Below are positions 49,222 through 57,984 of a stretch of 64,000 nt of DNA, piece after piece; within the stretch, counting starts at the first letter, position 1, and each line of letters opens with the position of its first letter. The notes under the pieces were generated by a model. That model was given only the letters and a program-made list of their open reading frames with translations. It was not told where the DNA came from and ran no database searches. The DNA is from Blepharisma stoltei (lineage: Eukaryota; Ciliophora; Heterotrichea; Heterotrichida; Blepharismidae), in assembly GCA_914767885.1 (NCBI GenBank), contig CAJZBQ010000050.1, positions 310,001 through 374,000 on the forward strand, in the 5' to 3' direction. The position numbers and the translations under genes are program-made.

Positions 49222-49791
49222 ATGTCTGTTAAAGCCGAATTATTGGATAAATTATTAGATGCCCAACAGAGTAAAACTAGAGCACAAAGTCCATTAAAGT
49301 CAGGCTCGAGACCGTCTAGATTTAGCAGAATTCCATATTATTTAAAAAAAGATTTGCCTGACAGAAGATTTCTGGCTGTGAGATTAGATATTCATAAGAG
49401 AAATATCGATAATCTCATCCCAGACACGTCGTTTTTCGAAAGCATGATCCAAGATCAATTTAAAAGATCCTCAGCTAAAAAGAAACGGCGAAGACATAAA
49501 TATCAAAATATTTATAAATTAAAGCAACAACAATATCAAAACTTTTTTACAAATGGGGAGGTTGAATTTAAGAGAGAAAACTTAGTGTTAGAGAATGAAA
49601 ATTCCAGTTTAAGTGATGCAGAAGAGAAATTGAAAGCCTGGAGATATAGCTTGAGCTCGAAAAAAATTAGGCCGAATCATGAAAATAGAAAATCTGTTGA
49701 CTTTGAAAGAAGCTATTTGGTTAGAGAAGCACAGTCTAGATTTTCAGAAATAAGCATGAAGCATAGGCCAAAAACAACTTATAGGAATTAA
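49222..49791 (+). CDS. hypothetical basic protein, 189 aa
   Basis: Complete frame ending TAA. Family not recognised. Very basic, with KKKRRRHKYQ near residue 88, Gln/Tyr-rich helix KLKQQQYQNFF, an acidic patch (LENENSSLSDAEEK) and a basic tail. An N-terminal Arg/Ser/Pro segment resembles proline-directed kinase sites. The KKKRRR cluster could be a nuclear or nucleolar signal. It starts 172 bp from the divergent CLASP start. Confidence 0.65.
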   Translation: MSVKAELLDKLLDAQQSKTRAQSPLKSGSRPSRFSRIPYYLKKDLPDRRFLAVRLDIHKRNIDNLIPDTSFFESMIQDQFKRSSAKKKRRRHKYQNIYKLKQQQYQNFFTNGEVEFKRENLVLENENSSLSDAEEKLKAWRYSLSSKKIRPNHENRKSVDFERSYLVREAQSRFSEISMKHRPKTTYRN

Positions 49792-49989
49792 TTATTATTT
49801 ATTACTTCAATGCTAATTCTCAGCATTGCCCTCTCTCATCTTCATTATCCAGATATAAATGTTTTGATCTTGTCGTCTATTTCTATGAACTTTTATTTGT
49901 GTTTCTCTTCAATTCACTTTTCACTTAACAAATCTATCTGAATGCAACACAATTTCATGTATTTTATATTTTCTCTTTTAATTTCTCTT

Positions 49990-50276
49990 GCTCCCCTCCT
50001 TGCGCGAACAAAAAAATTACTCGATCATGAAGGGGTTAATTTTTTTTTAAAAAAAATTCTATATAAATTTTATAGTAATTTTTTGGTCGAGATTTAAAAG
50101 ATGACTCGCAAAAATTTATAAAATTTATGTTTTAAAATGAAAGCTGTTTTAAAATTAAACAGAATTAGCAAGAGATTACCTTATAATAATTATCACTTAT
50201 ATATCAATTTTTTTTTGATTAAAAATTTTGTTTGTCAACAGTTTTTAGGCAAAAAATAGCACGGAGGGGGGAGTTA
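49990..50276. mobile_element. C-run IES, family A variant, intergenic
   Basis: Left CTCCCCTCCTTGCGCGAAC with partner GATCATGAAGGGGTTAA; right GGCAAAAAATAGCACGGAGG then GGGGAGTTAG. The right end lacks one of the two tag copies (a deletion between CAAAAAATAG and CACGGAGG). The interior has AAATTAAACAGAATTAGCAA. Right TA 50275-50276; the left TA is lost (TTGCTCCCC instead of TTACTCCCC). Confidence 0.7.
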
Positions 50277-50878
50277 GTATTCCGCTCCCAATAATAATTC
50301 CGCTCTATAATTATCGTGCAAATAACTCTTATCTATTAGACGAACATTATACTCCTTTATTCATCCACACCCTCACATATATTAGTTTGTTTCAAATGCC
50401 TTGTATTCTGTGAACTCGCAATTATGTTAAAGCCAGCCCTAAGCTAAGATGTAAGCTATTGCCTGCACCTATGAGAGTTTAAATATGTGTATGCACTTCT
50501 ATTTAAGACGTTCTTTCTTCATTAGCGCCACGAATAGCCTTTTAGTTGCCTGAACTTGTCTTTCTATCCTCATCAAATATGTATTTCAAGCGTAAGTCTT
50601 CATCCGGTCCATAATAATCTTTTTAGATTCACTTACATCCCAGACTCCCAGTTCACTAAACCTTACCACTTCTGACCATCTTGACTCTTCGCTCACAATA
50701 ACTCCATCTTATTGCCATTTAACTTAAAGGAATAATATCTTGACTGCTGATCAGAAACACATTAAAAATTTATCATATATTAAAGATCTTTCAAATGATC
50801 GAGAGCATAGAAAAAGAAATAAAAGCGTCATTTATTAGCAATATTAATAATAATGAAATATTAAATAAGCTGAAAATC
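50277..50878. other. intergenic region, no gene seen
   Basis: About 600 bp between two IESs. Mixed composition, not as AT-rich as the IESs, but no supported frame on either strand and no RNA gene recognised. Confidence 0.4.
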
Positions 50879-51666
50879 TAACTCCTCCCCCCCTTTAAAT
50901 TGAAACTAAAAATTTTGTTCCAATTTAAAGGGGGGTTAATTTTTTTTTTAAAAAAAAATATCAATATAAAATTTTTTATAAAAAATATAAAAATTTTAAA
51001 AAATTTAAAAAAAAAAAAAATTCAAAAACTTATCGAATTAGTTCAATAAATTTGTTTAATAAAATGCTATTTACTCTTTATCCTTTAAAACAAAGCAAGA
51101 TATAACTAAATTTTCATATTAGTTCATACGACACTATTAATTGGCATCAAAATTATTTACACAAAAATTATTATTTTTATTGATAAAAACAATTAAAAAA
51201 AAAAAAATTTTGGAAAATTTATCGATCAAAGTGCTAATTTTGTTTAAATAAGATGCTATTTATACTATATTCTTTAAAATAAAGCAAGAAATAAGTAAAT
51301 TTTGAAATTCTATAAAGAATTCCTATTGAATTTATATCAAAACTATCCAAATAAAAAATATCATTTTTATCAAAAAAAACAAAAATTTTTTTGAAAATTT
51401 TTTTAAAATTTACCAATTAAGGATAATAAATTTATTTAAATAAGATGCTCTTTATACTTTTTTTTCTTTAAAAAAGAGCAAGATATAAAAAATTTTTAAT
51501 TTTAGTTAAGAAGAAACATTTAACTTATATCAAAACTTTTTAGATAAAAATTATATATAATTTTTTTATTATAAAAATAAATTTTGTTCCAATTTAAAGG
51601 GGGTTAATTTACCAAAAAAGTGGAAATTTTACCGATATTTTGTTCCAATTTAAAGGGGGGGGAGTA
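50879..51666. mobile_element. 786-bp C-run IES, family B, with internal ~190-bp repeats
   Basis: Left TAACTCCTCCCCCCC then TTTAAATTGAAAC, followed by the inverted tag (GTTCCAATTTAAAGGGGGG). The right end has two inverted tags separated by GGTTAATTTACCAAAAAAGT and closes GGGGGGGGAGTAAG. TA boundaries 50879-50880 and 51665-51666. The interior has about three diverged copies of a unit around GATGCTATTTATACT / AAGCAAGAAATAAGTAAATT near 51060, 51250 and 51440. It breaks no gene. Confidence 0.85.
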
Positions 51667-52040
51667 AGTTATATTTTTAGAAATAGAGATTGCAAAGAAT
51701 AGGTGCAACTCAATTGAATAAAAATGAGCATTAGCTTTTGATAAAGGCTATTGAATATGTGATCAAGAAAAAATTTCATTAAATTTAATAGTTTATTAAT
51801 TGAGCTTACTTATTGCTTAATTAAATTGTTGGGCTACCTGATAATGCTCTTCAGCTAATATAATTGCTGAAATAAGTTTTATTATGCTTTACACGATATA
51901 TCATTCAAAACTAGTATAATCAAATAATATTTATCATGCCTTTTTTTTTGCAACATTGAGACTTTTCTGTTTTGAATAAATTTATCTCATAAAATTAAGG
52001 ATGAAATGCTAGCTAAAATCTGAAATCACACAAAACGGAT
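51667..52040. other. AT-rich spacer upstream of the acyl carrier protein gene
   Basis: About 375 bp with no frame or repeat recognised; presumed promoter region of the ACP gene. Confidence 0.4.
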
Positions 52041-52786
52041 ATGAAATGGGATTTAATAATAAAAATGATGTGGAGAGGACTCACTCCCCCCCCTCGAAGT
52101 TCGACCAAGATTTTTTTGGTCGAACTTCGAGAAAAATTTTTTTAAAAAAAATTATATAGAATTTTTTTTATATAATTTAGTAGTTAAAAAAAAAAAGTTT
52201 ATCATATTCTTCTGTATGGTTGAGAGGGTGTAAGGGTTAGAAAAAATAGTGCAAGATGGTTTTGTAACGCTTTTTTAGAACTTGAATACAAAAATCGCAA
52301 GCTCACCCCACATAGTTTAAAATTTTTGAAAAAATTGCTTATTTTCCTAGTAAATTTATATAGGTCTTGGTCGGTCGAACTTTGAGGGGGGTTTATTTTT
52401 CCAAAAAAATAGGAATTTTCCCTATATCTTGGTCGAACTTCGATGGGGGGGGAGTCAGTAAATTTGCTCAAAACAATCTTAGAAGCCTATGGCAGCCTCA
52501 GCCATTTACCTCAAGTCTCCTAATGCCTGCTCGGTTTTTCGCTGTAAGTAACACTGACATCGAGAAAGCTATTCTCGAAAAGCTTAACAAAACAGATGGT
52601 GTAGTCAAAGAAAAAGTCAACGCTGCCTGCAAATTTGAAGATATTGAATTAGATTCTCTTGCTCAGGTAGAAGTATTCTCCACTATTGAAAAAAAATTCA
52701 AAGTAAAATTGAGTGAACGTGAAAGCGAAAATGTTAAAGGCGTAGCTGATTTAGTCAAACTGATTGCAAGTAAAATAAAACCATAA
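52041..52786 (+). CDS. mitochondrial acyl carrier protein, split by a CA-bounded IES
   Basis: Joining across 52081-52454 gives an in-frame N-terminus, MMWRGLSKFAQNNLRSLW, that looks like a mitochondrial targeting peptide. The ACP core follows: DIEKAILEKLNKTDGVVKEK, FEDIELDSLAQVEVFSTIEK and VKLSERESENVKGVADLVKL. The Ser of DSLAQ is the 4'-phosphopantetheine site. Family knowledge: mitochondrial ACP serves type II fatty-acid and lipoate synthesis and is a subunit of complex I and Fe-S assembly. Start at 52041, 52065 or 52068, all in frame; the last two give the better targeting peptide. The core alone also has an open run into the IES, which makes a spurious frame. Confidence 0.9.
52081..52457. 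mobile_element. 374-bp C-run IES, family C (tag CGAAGTTCGACCAAGAT), with CA boundaries
   Basis: Left TCACTCCCCCCCC then CTCGAAGTTCGACCAAGAT and its inverted copy. The right end has two inverted tags separated by TTTTTCCAAAAAAATAGGAA and closes GGGGGGGGAGTCAG. Both boundary dinucleotides are CA (in TCA) where the others have TA. Removal leaving one TCA restores WRGLS^KFAQNN in the ACP gene. Confidence 0.88.
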
Positions 52787-53061
52787 TTTCAAATAAGCTT
52801 TAGAATATTGCAATAATCAAGCCTCTTAATAAGAATATTTGTTTAGAAATCAACTATTGTGAAATATAGAGAAGCTGTCATGTTGGATAGTAATTGTTTA
52901 GAGATGTAAATGCATATTTAATATAGAAGATAAAATAGAAAGTTACAGTGATTAGTTCAATTATTAAAGTCAATAAGGAATAGAAATTATTAAAGCAATA
53001 AAATTACTGACTTTTTAAAATACAAAAATGAATATGAGCATCTTTAGAGATTAAAAGTTTA
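52787..53061. other. short convergent intergenic region
   Basis: 275 bp AT-rich between the ACP and methyltransferase stops; nothing recognised. Confidence 0.4.
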
Positions 53062-54856
53062 TTAATTCTTCCAGGAATATAATGCAAGGTTTCTTGGAGA
53101 AAGTGTTTTGTCAAATATTGAAAAGATTTCTGTATTTACAGAATTTTCACTTAAATATTTTGCTCTGTCAAGTAAAATTAGATTTTCAATCAAACCGCCC
53201 ATTAAACTCCTCAGTGACCATATAATAGCAGCTTTCTTTTCCTGATCTCTAAATCTTATTTCATACATCTCATTTAAATTATCATCCCTATATGGATTCT
53301 CTAATCCAATCTTTAAAAATGACTTGCTAACAAAGTCTCTGAAATCTGTATATTTCTTTACCCCTTGCCCTATACAAAATACATTTGATTTTTCTGGGTA
53401 AGCCTCTCCTAATAAAACTTGAAATGCTGCTCTAAAATCCAACTGTTTAAATGTTTTCTCATAAATAAAATGGCATTCGGTTCGAGAGAAATTAGCTTTG
53501 CTAATTTTCTCTCCCTCATGGAATTTTTATTTATAGGGTTAGGTTTTCACTCGAGAACTTCTGGACAGCAATAACGGTTTAACTCTGGGGATAACCAGAG
53601 GAACCGCTCCTCAGTCCTCTCAAGATTTCGGGCTTTTACCTCTCAGCACATCCCCACGGGAGGATGACCCTTAGGCGGAACACGCGCAGGAGCTGAGTCG
53701 AGAGACAAGGGCGACGGCATCGCGCCGGGTGAGACGTGCAGCAACACTGGTGAAGCAGGAGTTGATAGAAGGCTTGACCAGGGCTGACCTGTTCCAAGAT
53801 GGCTCGCCTACGTCACTAGTTTTGCCATAGGCCCTTTTTGGGCTGCGGGCACTAGACACCTTAAACACCAGATAATTAAGTTAAGTTAAGTTTAAATGTT
53901 TTCTCAGGGTTTTCAATTAAAGAAACTTCGCTCATGGCTAGTTTTTTTGCAATTCTTCCAAGAAAGAAGCAAGGATAAGTAATTTTAATATAATTACTCA
54001 AAGGAAACCCAGCTTTTTCATCGCTTTTATTTAAGCTTTCATCTAAATTTCTCCCAGTATAAGATTTTCCTATATGTTCAAGATATTTTTCAACAAGTTC
54101 TTGTGCACAAGGATTTATATATTCTGTTATATGTTCATAGCAGCACCCTACATTTATCATTCCTTTTATATTTGTATCGCTTAAAAAAGCTTTTATACAG
54201 GTTGCTGATAGATCTCCACATGTATGAAGTCCTGTCAAAATGCAAGGATCTTGTGTATAATTGATAAGGTTATCTGGTGTTACAAATAACGAAATTGTGT
54301 TATAATCAGCTTCTTCTTTTTTCATTTTTCTTCTGATGAACTTTCCTCTTTTCTCTGATTGATGACTATTATGATCTTTTGCTTCAATTGCTGTCACTTT
54401 TAAATTTCCTTTGGTTACTAACAGATGAGAAAGATATCCTTGCCCAGCCCCTATATCAATAATTCTATCTAAGCCTAAATTAATAGACTTTTCAAAGATA
54501 AATCTTGCTAATTTTTTGCATTCGTGGACCTTTTTAGGGTTCATAAAATAGCACTCAAACTTCGAAGTCTCGAATTGGTCGCTGTAATGAGGATAGTTAG
54601 GACTGAGTGATATAATGTCACTAATAAATCGGTGAAGGGATGGGAGAGTTATCTAAATATCATTTACTTGATCCAGGATTTTTGGTAATTGAATTAATTG
54701 ATGATAGTCAAACGAAAGGAGATAGTTAATTCATTCTTCAGGAATTTCAGAAAAGTAGTCTGGAATAAAAGTAGCTGTGAGTTGAGAATCAATGAGAAAT
54801 CTGTATTGTGTTAAAAATGAAATAATTTGATCTATAGTAGCTTGGTAGTTTTCCAT
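53062..54856 (-). CDS. METTL25/RRNAD1-like methyltransferase, split by a SINE-like element
   Basis: One frame from MENYQATIDQIISFL to LALYSWKN after removing a 15-nt intron (54653-54667) and element E10 (53462-53889 with one duplication). About 450 residues. Seen here: MNPKKVHECKKLARFI immediately before the SAM-binding motif IIDIGAGQGYLSHLL, AIEAKDHN as motif II, LTGLHTCGDLSATCI, NVGCCYEHITE and FPLSNYI, the METTL25/METTL25B signature order. TGA-Trp at PEEWINYLL. Family knowledge: METTL25-type SAM-dependent enzymes; substrates in protists not established. The E10 insertion separates the last ~125 codons (KTFK^QLDFRAAFQ). Confidence 0.85.
53445..53906 (+). mobile_element. SINE-like retroelement E10 with 17-bp duplication
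   Basis: GTTTAAATGTTTTCTCA at 53445-53461 and 53890-53906, exact, around 428 bp. It opens TAAATAAAATGGCATTCGG and closes GATAATTAAGTTAAGTTAA. Nearly identical to E11 and related to E7. A GGTTCGAGA near the 5' end resembles a Pol III B box, which would fit a tRNA-derived SINE, but that is only suggestive. Confidence 0.9.
54653..54667 (-). other. 15-nt intron
   Basis: Minus strand GTAAATGATATTTAG with an in-frame TAG; removal joins PKILDQ to ITLPSLHRF in the METTL25-like gene. Confidence 0.85.
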
Positions 54857-55080
54857 TATTATAAGTCGCAAACAATATACGTATATTTGTAAATTGAATG
54901 TAGAGTACAGATGTAATAATTTTTAGATTTGAGGAAAAGTGAGATAACAATGGAGCATATGATAATTGTATTGAATTTACTTCATTTTTTAGGTGAATGT
55001 CAATTTAATATAAATAAAATTGATAAGTAAGACAAGATACATAAATTTTGTATAAATAGCCATGAGTAATAAAGATTTCA

Positions 55081-55153
55081 GCCCGTTTAGCTCAGTCGGT
55101 AGAGCGCCAGCCTCTTAAGCTGGTGGTCGGGGGTTCGAGCCCCCCAGTGGGCG
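55081..55153 (+). tRNA. tRNA-Lys(CTT)
   Basis: 73 nt, complete cloverleaf: acceptor GCCCGTT/AGTGGGC with a discriminator G, D arm with GCTCAGTCGGTAGAGC, anticodon stem CCAGC/GCTGG with loop CTCTTAA (anticodon CTT), and T arm GGGGGTTCGAGCCCCC. A and B boxes (TAGCTCAGTCGG, GGTTCGAGCCC) are canonical. No intron. A run of T follows at 55154-55159, as expected for Pol III termination. CCA is not encoded. Confidence 0.97.
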
Positions 55154-55260
55154 TTTTTTGTTGCATGCTTCCTTTTTGTAAAGTTATCATGATAAAGATT
55201 AAAAGTTTCTTTTAATTCAGAAGTAAATCATTAGGCTAAAAATTTATTAAAATTTGGCAT

Positions 55261-55893
55261 CTATAATAATTGCTCATATTGGCAATTATTTAGAAATATA
55301 CTAGCATCTCGAAGAGGCATCCGAAAGGGTGCTAAAGTGTACATTATTGCTTCATGTGTTAAAGGATGAATTGTTCTTGGGACTTTATGATATTTCAGCT
55401 CTGGATTTTCAGAATTTTCATTATTTTGTTCACCTTCTAAAAATGGCGGTAGTACATTTTCTTTAAAATGCCTACGAGATGGGATGCCGATTCCAGATTT
55501 AAAATGACTCTGAATTCTTAGCATATGACAAAGTAGAGGTGATTTTTTATCCAAAGTTACTATGTGCATTCTATAGCATACTGAAGCTAATCTTCCAGTA
55601 GCAACTAAGTATTGAACTTTAGGCTTCTGCTTAGGCAGTGCTGTAACAAAGTTCATTTTCTTTCATTTGTAGCGTTTTCTAAGTCCTTTTACTCTTGGGA
55701 ATCCAAGACCACGGAGTGAGTTTTCTTTAAGAAAGTATAACAATCCATGGGATGGAGCTGTGTAGATGAAACTTGGATGATCTGTGAGAATCTGGAATCC
55801 AAAGTTTTCGGAGTATTTTTCGTAGTTTCGAATTATAAATTCATATTCAGAGCCATTCAGCCAACGTTCATTCCAGGGAAACTCAGTGATCAT
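55261..55893 (-). CDS. hypothetical protein, 210 aa
   Basis: One frame with TGA-Trp near 55661 joining KGLRKRYK to KKMNFVTALP. Family not recognised. It is rich in aromatic and basic residues, with no membrane helix. Motifs seen: WNERWLNGSEYEFIIRNYEK at the N-terminus, LGFPRVKGLRKRYKWKKM, and PRTIHPLTHEAIMYTLAPFR near the C-terminus. Composition resembles small ciliate-specific mitochondrial proteins; this is an impression, not an assignment. Confidence 0.65.
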
Positions 55894-56017
55894 TTATATT
55901 TTTACAATATTGCCATTTTAAAAGTAATTTGGAGTGTTGGATTTTTAATAATTTAATTTATGAATGCAATGCTATTAATTAGCAGGAATAAAAGCAATTT
56001 AAGCTATTTATAAAATC

Positions 56018-56638
56018 TAACTCCCCCCCCATCCTTGATCGAACGATTGACTGTAAAAATTCCTAAAAATTTGGGAAATTAACCCCCATCCTTGATCGAA
56101 CGATTGACTGTAAAAATTCCTAAAAATTTGGGAAATTAACCCCCATCCTTGATCGAACGATTTTCATATCGTGCAAATTTTTTTATATATATAAAAATAT
56201 AATAGTTATCAAAAGCTTGGGAAGATGTACATAATTAAGTTGTTTTCAGAGACTTTGAGACGACAGAAAGCTTCGAAATTAACCATCCGAAGTGATTTAG
56301 TCATCAGCCTAGGCTTAAAAACTCAATAATCTAAAAAATAGAGATTCTTTAAATTTTAAAAAAAAAAATTAGTTTAATAAGGAACAAATTAAAATTTATA
56401 CAGTTTAAAAGGTGTGACTAATAAATCAAAATATTAAAAATTTGTATTTTTTTTTATTAAATTAATTCAATTTTTTGCTGTAAAAAATAATTATTAAATA
56501 CTCTTAAACCCTCTTATTTAAAAGTAAATATAAAAAAAATATATATATATAAAAATTTTTTTCCCAAAACAATTTTTTTTAACCCCCATCCTTGATCGAA
56601 CGATGGAGGGTCATTCGATCAAGGATGGGGGGAGAGTA
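56018..56638. mobile_element. 619-bp C-run IES, family D (tag ATCCTTGATCGAACGAT), with a duplicated end module
   Basis: Left TAACTCCCCCCCCC with the tag, then TGACTGTAAAAATTCCTAAA...GGGAAATTAACCCCC and the tag again, this module repeated twice before a third tag. The right end is CCCCCATCCTTGATCGAACG, then TCATTCGATCAAGGATGGGG and GGAGAGTAAA. TA boundaries 56018-56019 and 56637-56638. Relative to families A-C the element lies in the opposite orientation: the two-tag end is on the left. Intergenic. Confidence 0.85.
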
Positions 56639-57037
56639 AAACACTTTTTATTAAGGCTAGTCACATTTTATATCTATAGATAAAATTTTTTTGACCAGAT
56701 TTATAATGCAATTTTGCCTGTCTTTTGAAGCAATAAGATCTATTAAAACCTTAAATAGAAATCCAATCTAATAAATATATAAAGCTGTTAGTCAATTAAT
56801 ATTAGTAAGCACAAACTAATACTTGATCTAAAAGCAGGAGGTTGGGTTTCCGCAGCATGAATAAAGCTTAATAAGTAAGTAGGAGTTTAAATAAAAATGT
56901 TGAAAATTAACCTAAAAACACATTCCAAGTTTTGAATTGCGAATAATCTATCAGTTCATTGCGATAAATTATTTATTTTGAATGAAATTACTTAATTCAG
57001 CTACCATTATACGATTATTATTCTTAAGTTACTAATT
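56639..57037. other. AT-rich intergenic region
   Basis: About 400 bp, no frame, repeat or RNA gene recognised; 3' flank of the 57038 gene. Confidence 0.4.
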
Positions 57038-57766
57038 TTAAAGCTTTTGGTATACTGCAGGGGGTAATGGGGATGCAGCAACTGGCTGAACATATGGATA
57101 CCCGCTGGGAGGAACAGGAGGATATCCAAACTGAGGATTATTTTGATAATAATTTTGCTGACTTTGAGGAATTATAAGATTCGCTTGAGGATAAACAAAT
57201 GGTTCTTGATTCATGATTAGCGGTGCATTTAAAGGCTGAGATGAATTTAAAGGCTGTGATGCATTTTTCATTGCTTTTAGTAGCTTTTTTGCGTGGCGAA
57301 ATGAGTAATGCAAAAGCACTAAAGTTATACCAAAAATGAAGCACAGTATCCCAGTAATTACTGTAAGTCCTTCAGCTATATTTTCATCATTTTCACAATT
57401 ACTGTCGAATTCTTCTTCATCACAAGAAATCGTTCAATTAGATAAAAATGATGCTATGAAGCCCAATCCAACCCCTACTAGAAGTACCCAGAAAACGATT
57501 TTAGTGGACCTTAGCAAAGAAGAATAAGTTGAGACTGTTTTAATACCGCTCTTTCAGCCTGCAACGCACAAGCCTATTTGTCCAATCATTGCATATGGGA
57601 AGAAAATAGTAATGTACAAAAACCATACATCCCATGTTCCATAAAAATACATAATCATAAAAGGAATTCCAAAAAAGCAATGAAAAAGAATTGAATCACA
57701 ACGAACTTGGCCTTTATAAGTTTGAACTTCTCTTTCACGAGAATCACCATTGTAGTTAGGTATCAT
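57038..57766 (-). CDS. multi-pass membrane protein with Pro-rich tail, 242 aa
   Basis: One frame with TGA-Trp (CVAGWKSG and FLSNWTIS). Four hydrophobic segments: ILFHCFFGIPFMIMYFYG, VWFLYITIFFPYAMIGQIGL, IVFWVLLVGVGLGFIASFL and VITGILCFIFGITLVLL, with an acidic, Cys-containing loop between the last two. A cytosolic-type tail follows with QPLNSSQPLN repeats and a GYPPVPPSGYPYVQP stretch. Four helices and a Pro/Tyr-rich tail resemble tetraspan or TM-scaffold proteins with WW/SH3-binding tails, but no family is recognised. Confidence 0.75.
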
Positions 57767-57984
57767 TTTATATTATACCTGATGAATTATTTTAGCAGTT
57801 TAAATATATGATTTTAAATGAATATAAATCCTTTATATGTGTCTTATGATTTAGTAATATTAAATTACTTGATTTAGTTACCATTCCGTTCCACCATTAA
57901 GCAAATGCTCTCTAAAATAGAATTTGAACTGCTTATATAATCTTGAATTTAATATAGATTTTAAATTAAAAATAATTAAAACAA

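Noticed and set aside
52202-52471. 89-aa minus frame and the longer ACP N-terminus across the IES
   Set aside because: Both run through the IES tags and T/A spacer; the ACP targeting peptide is found upstream of the IES instead.
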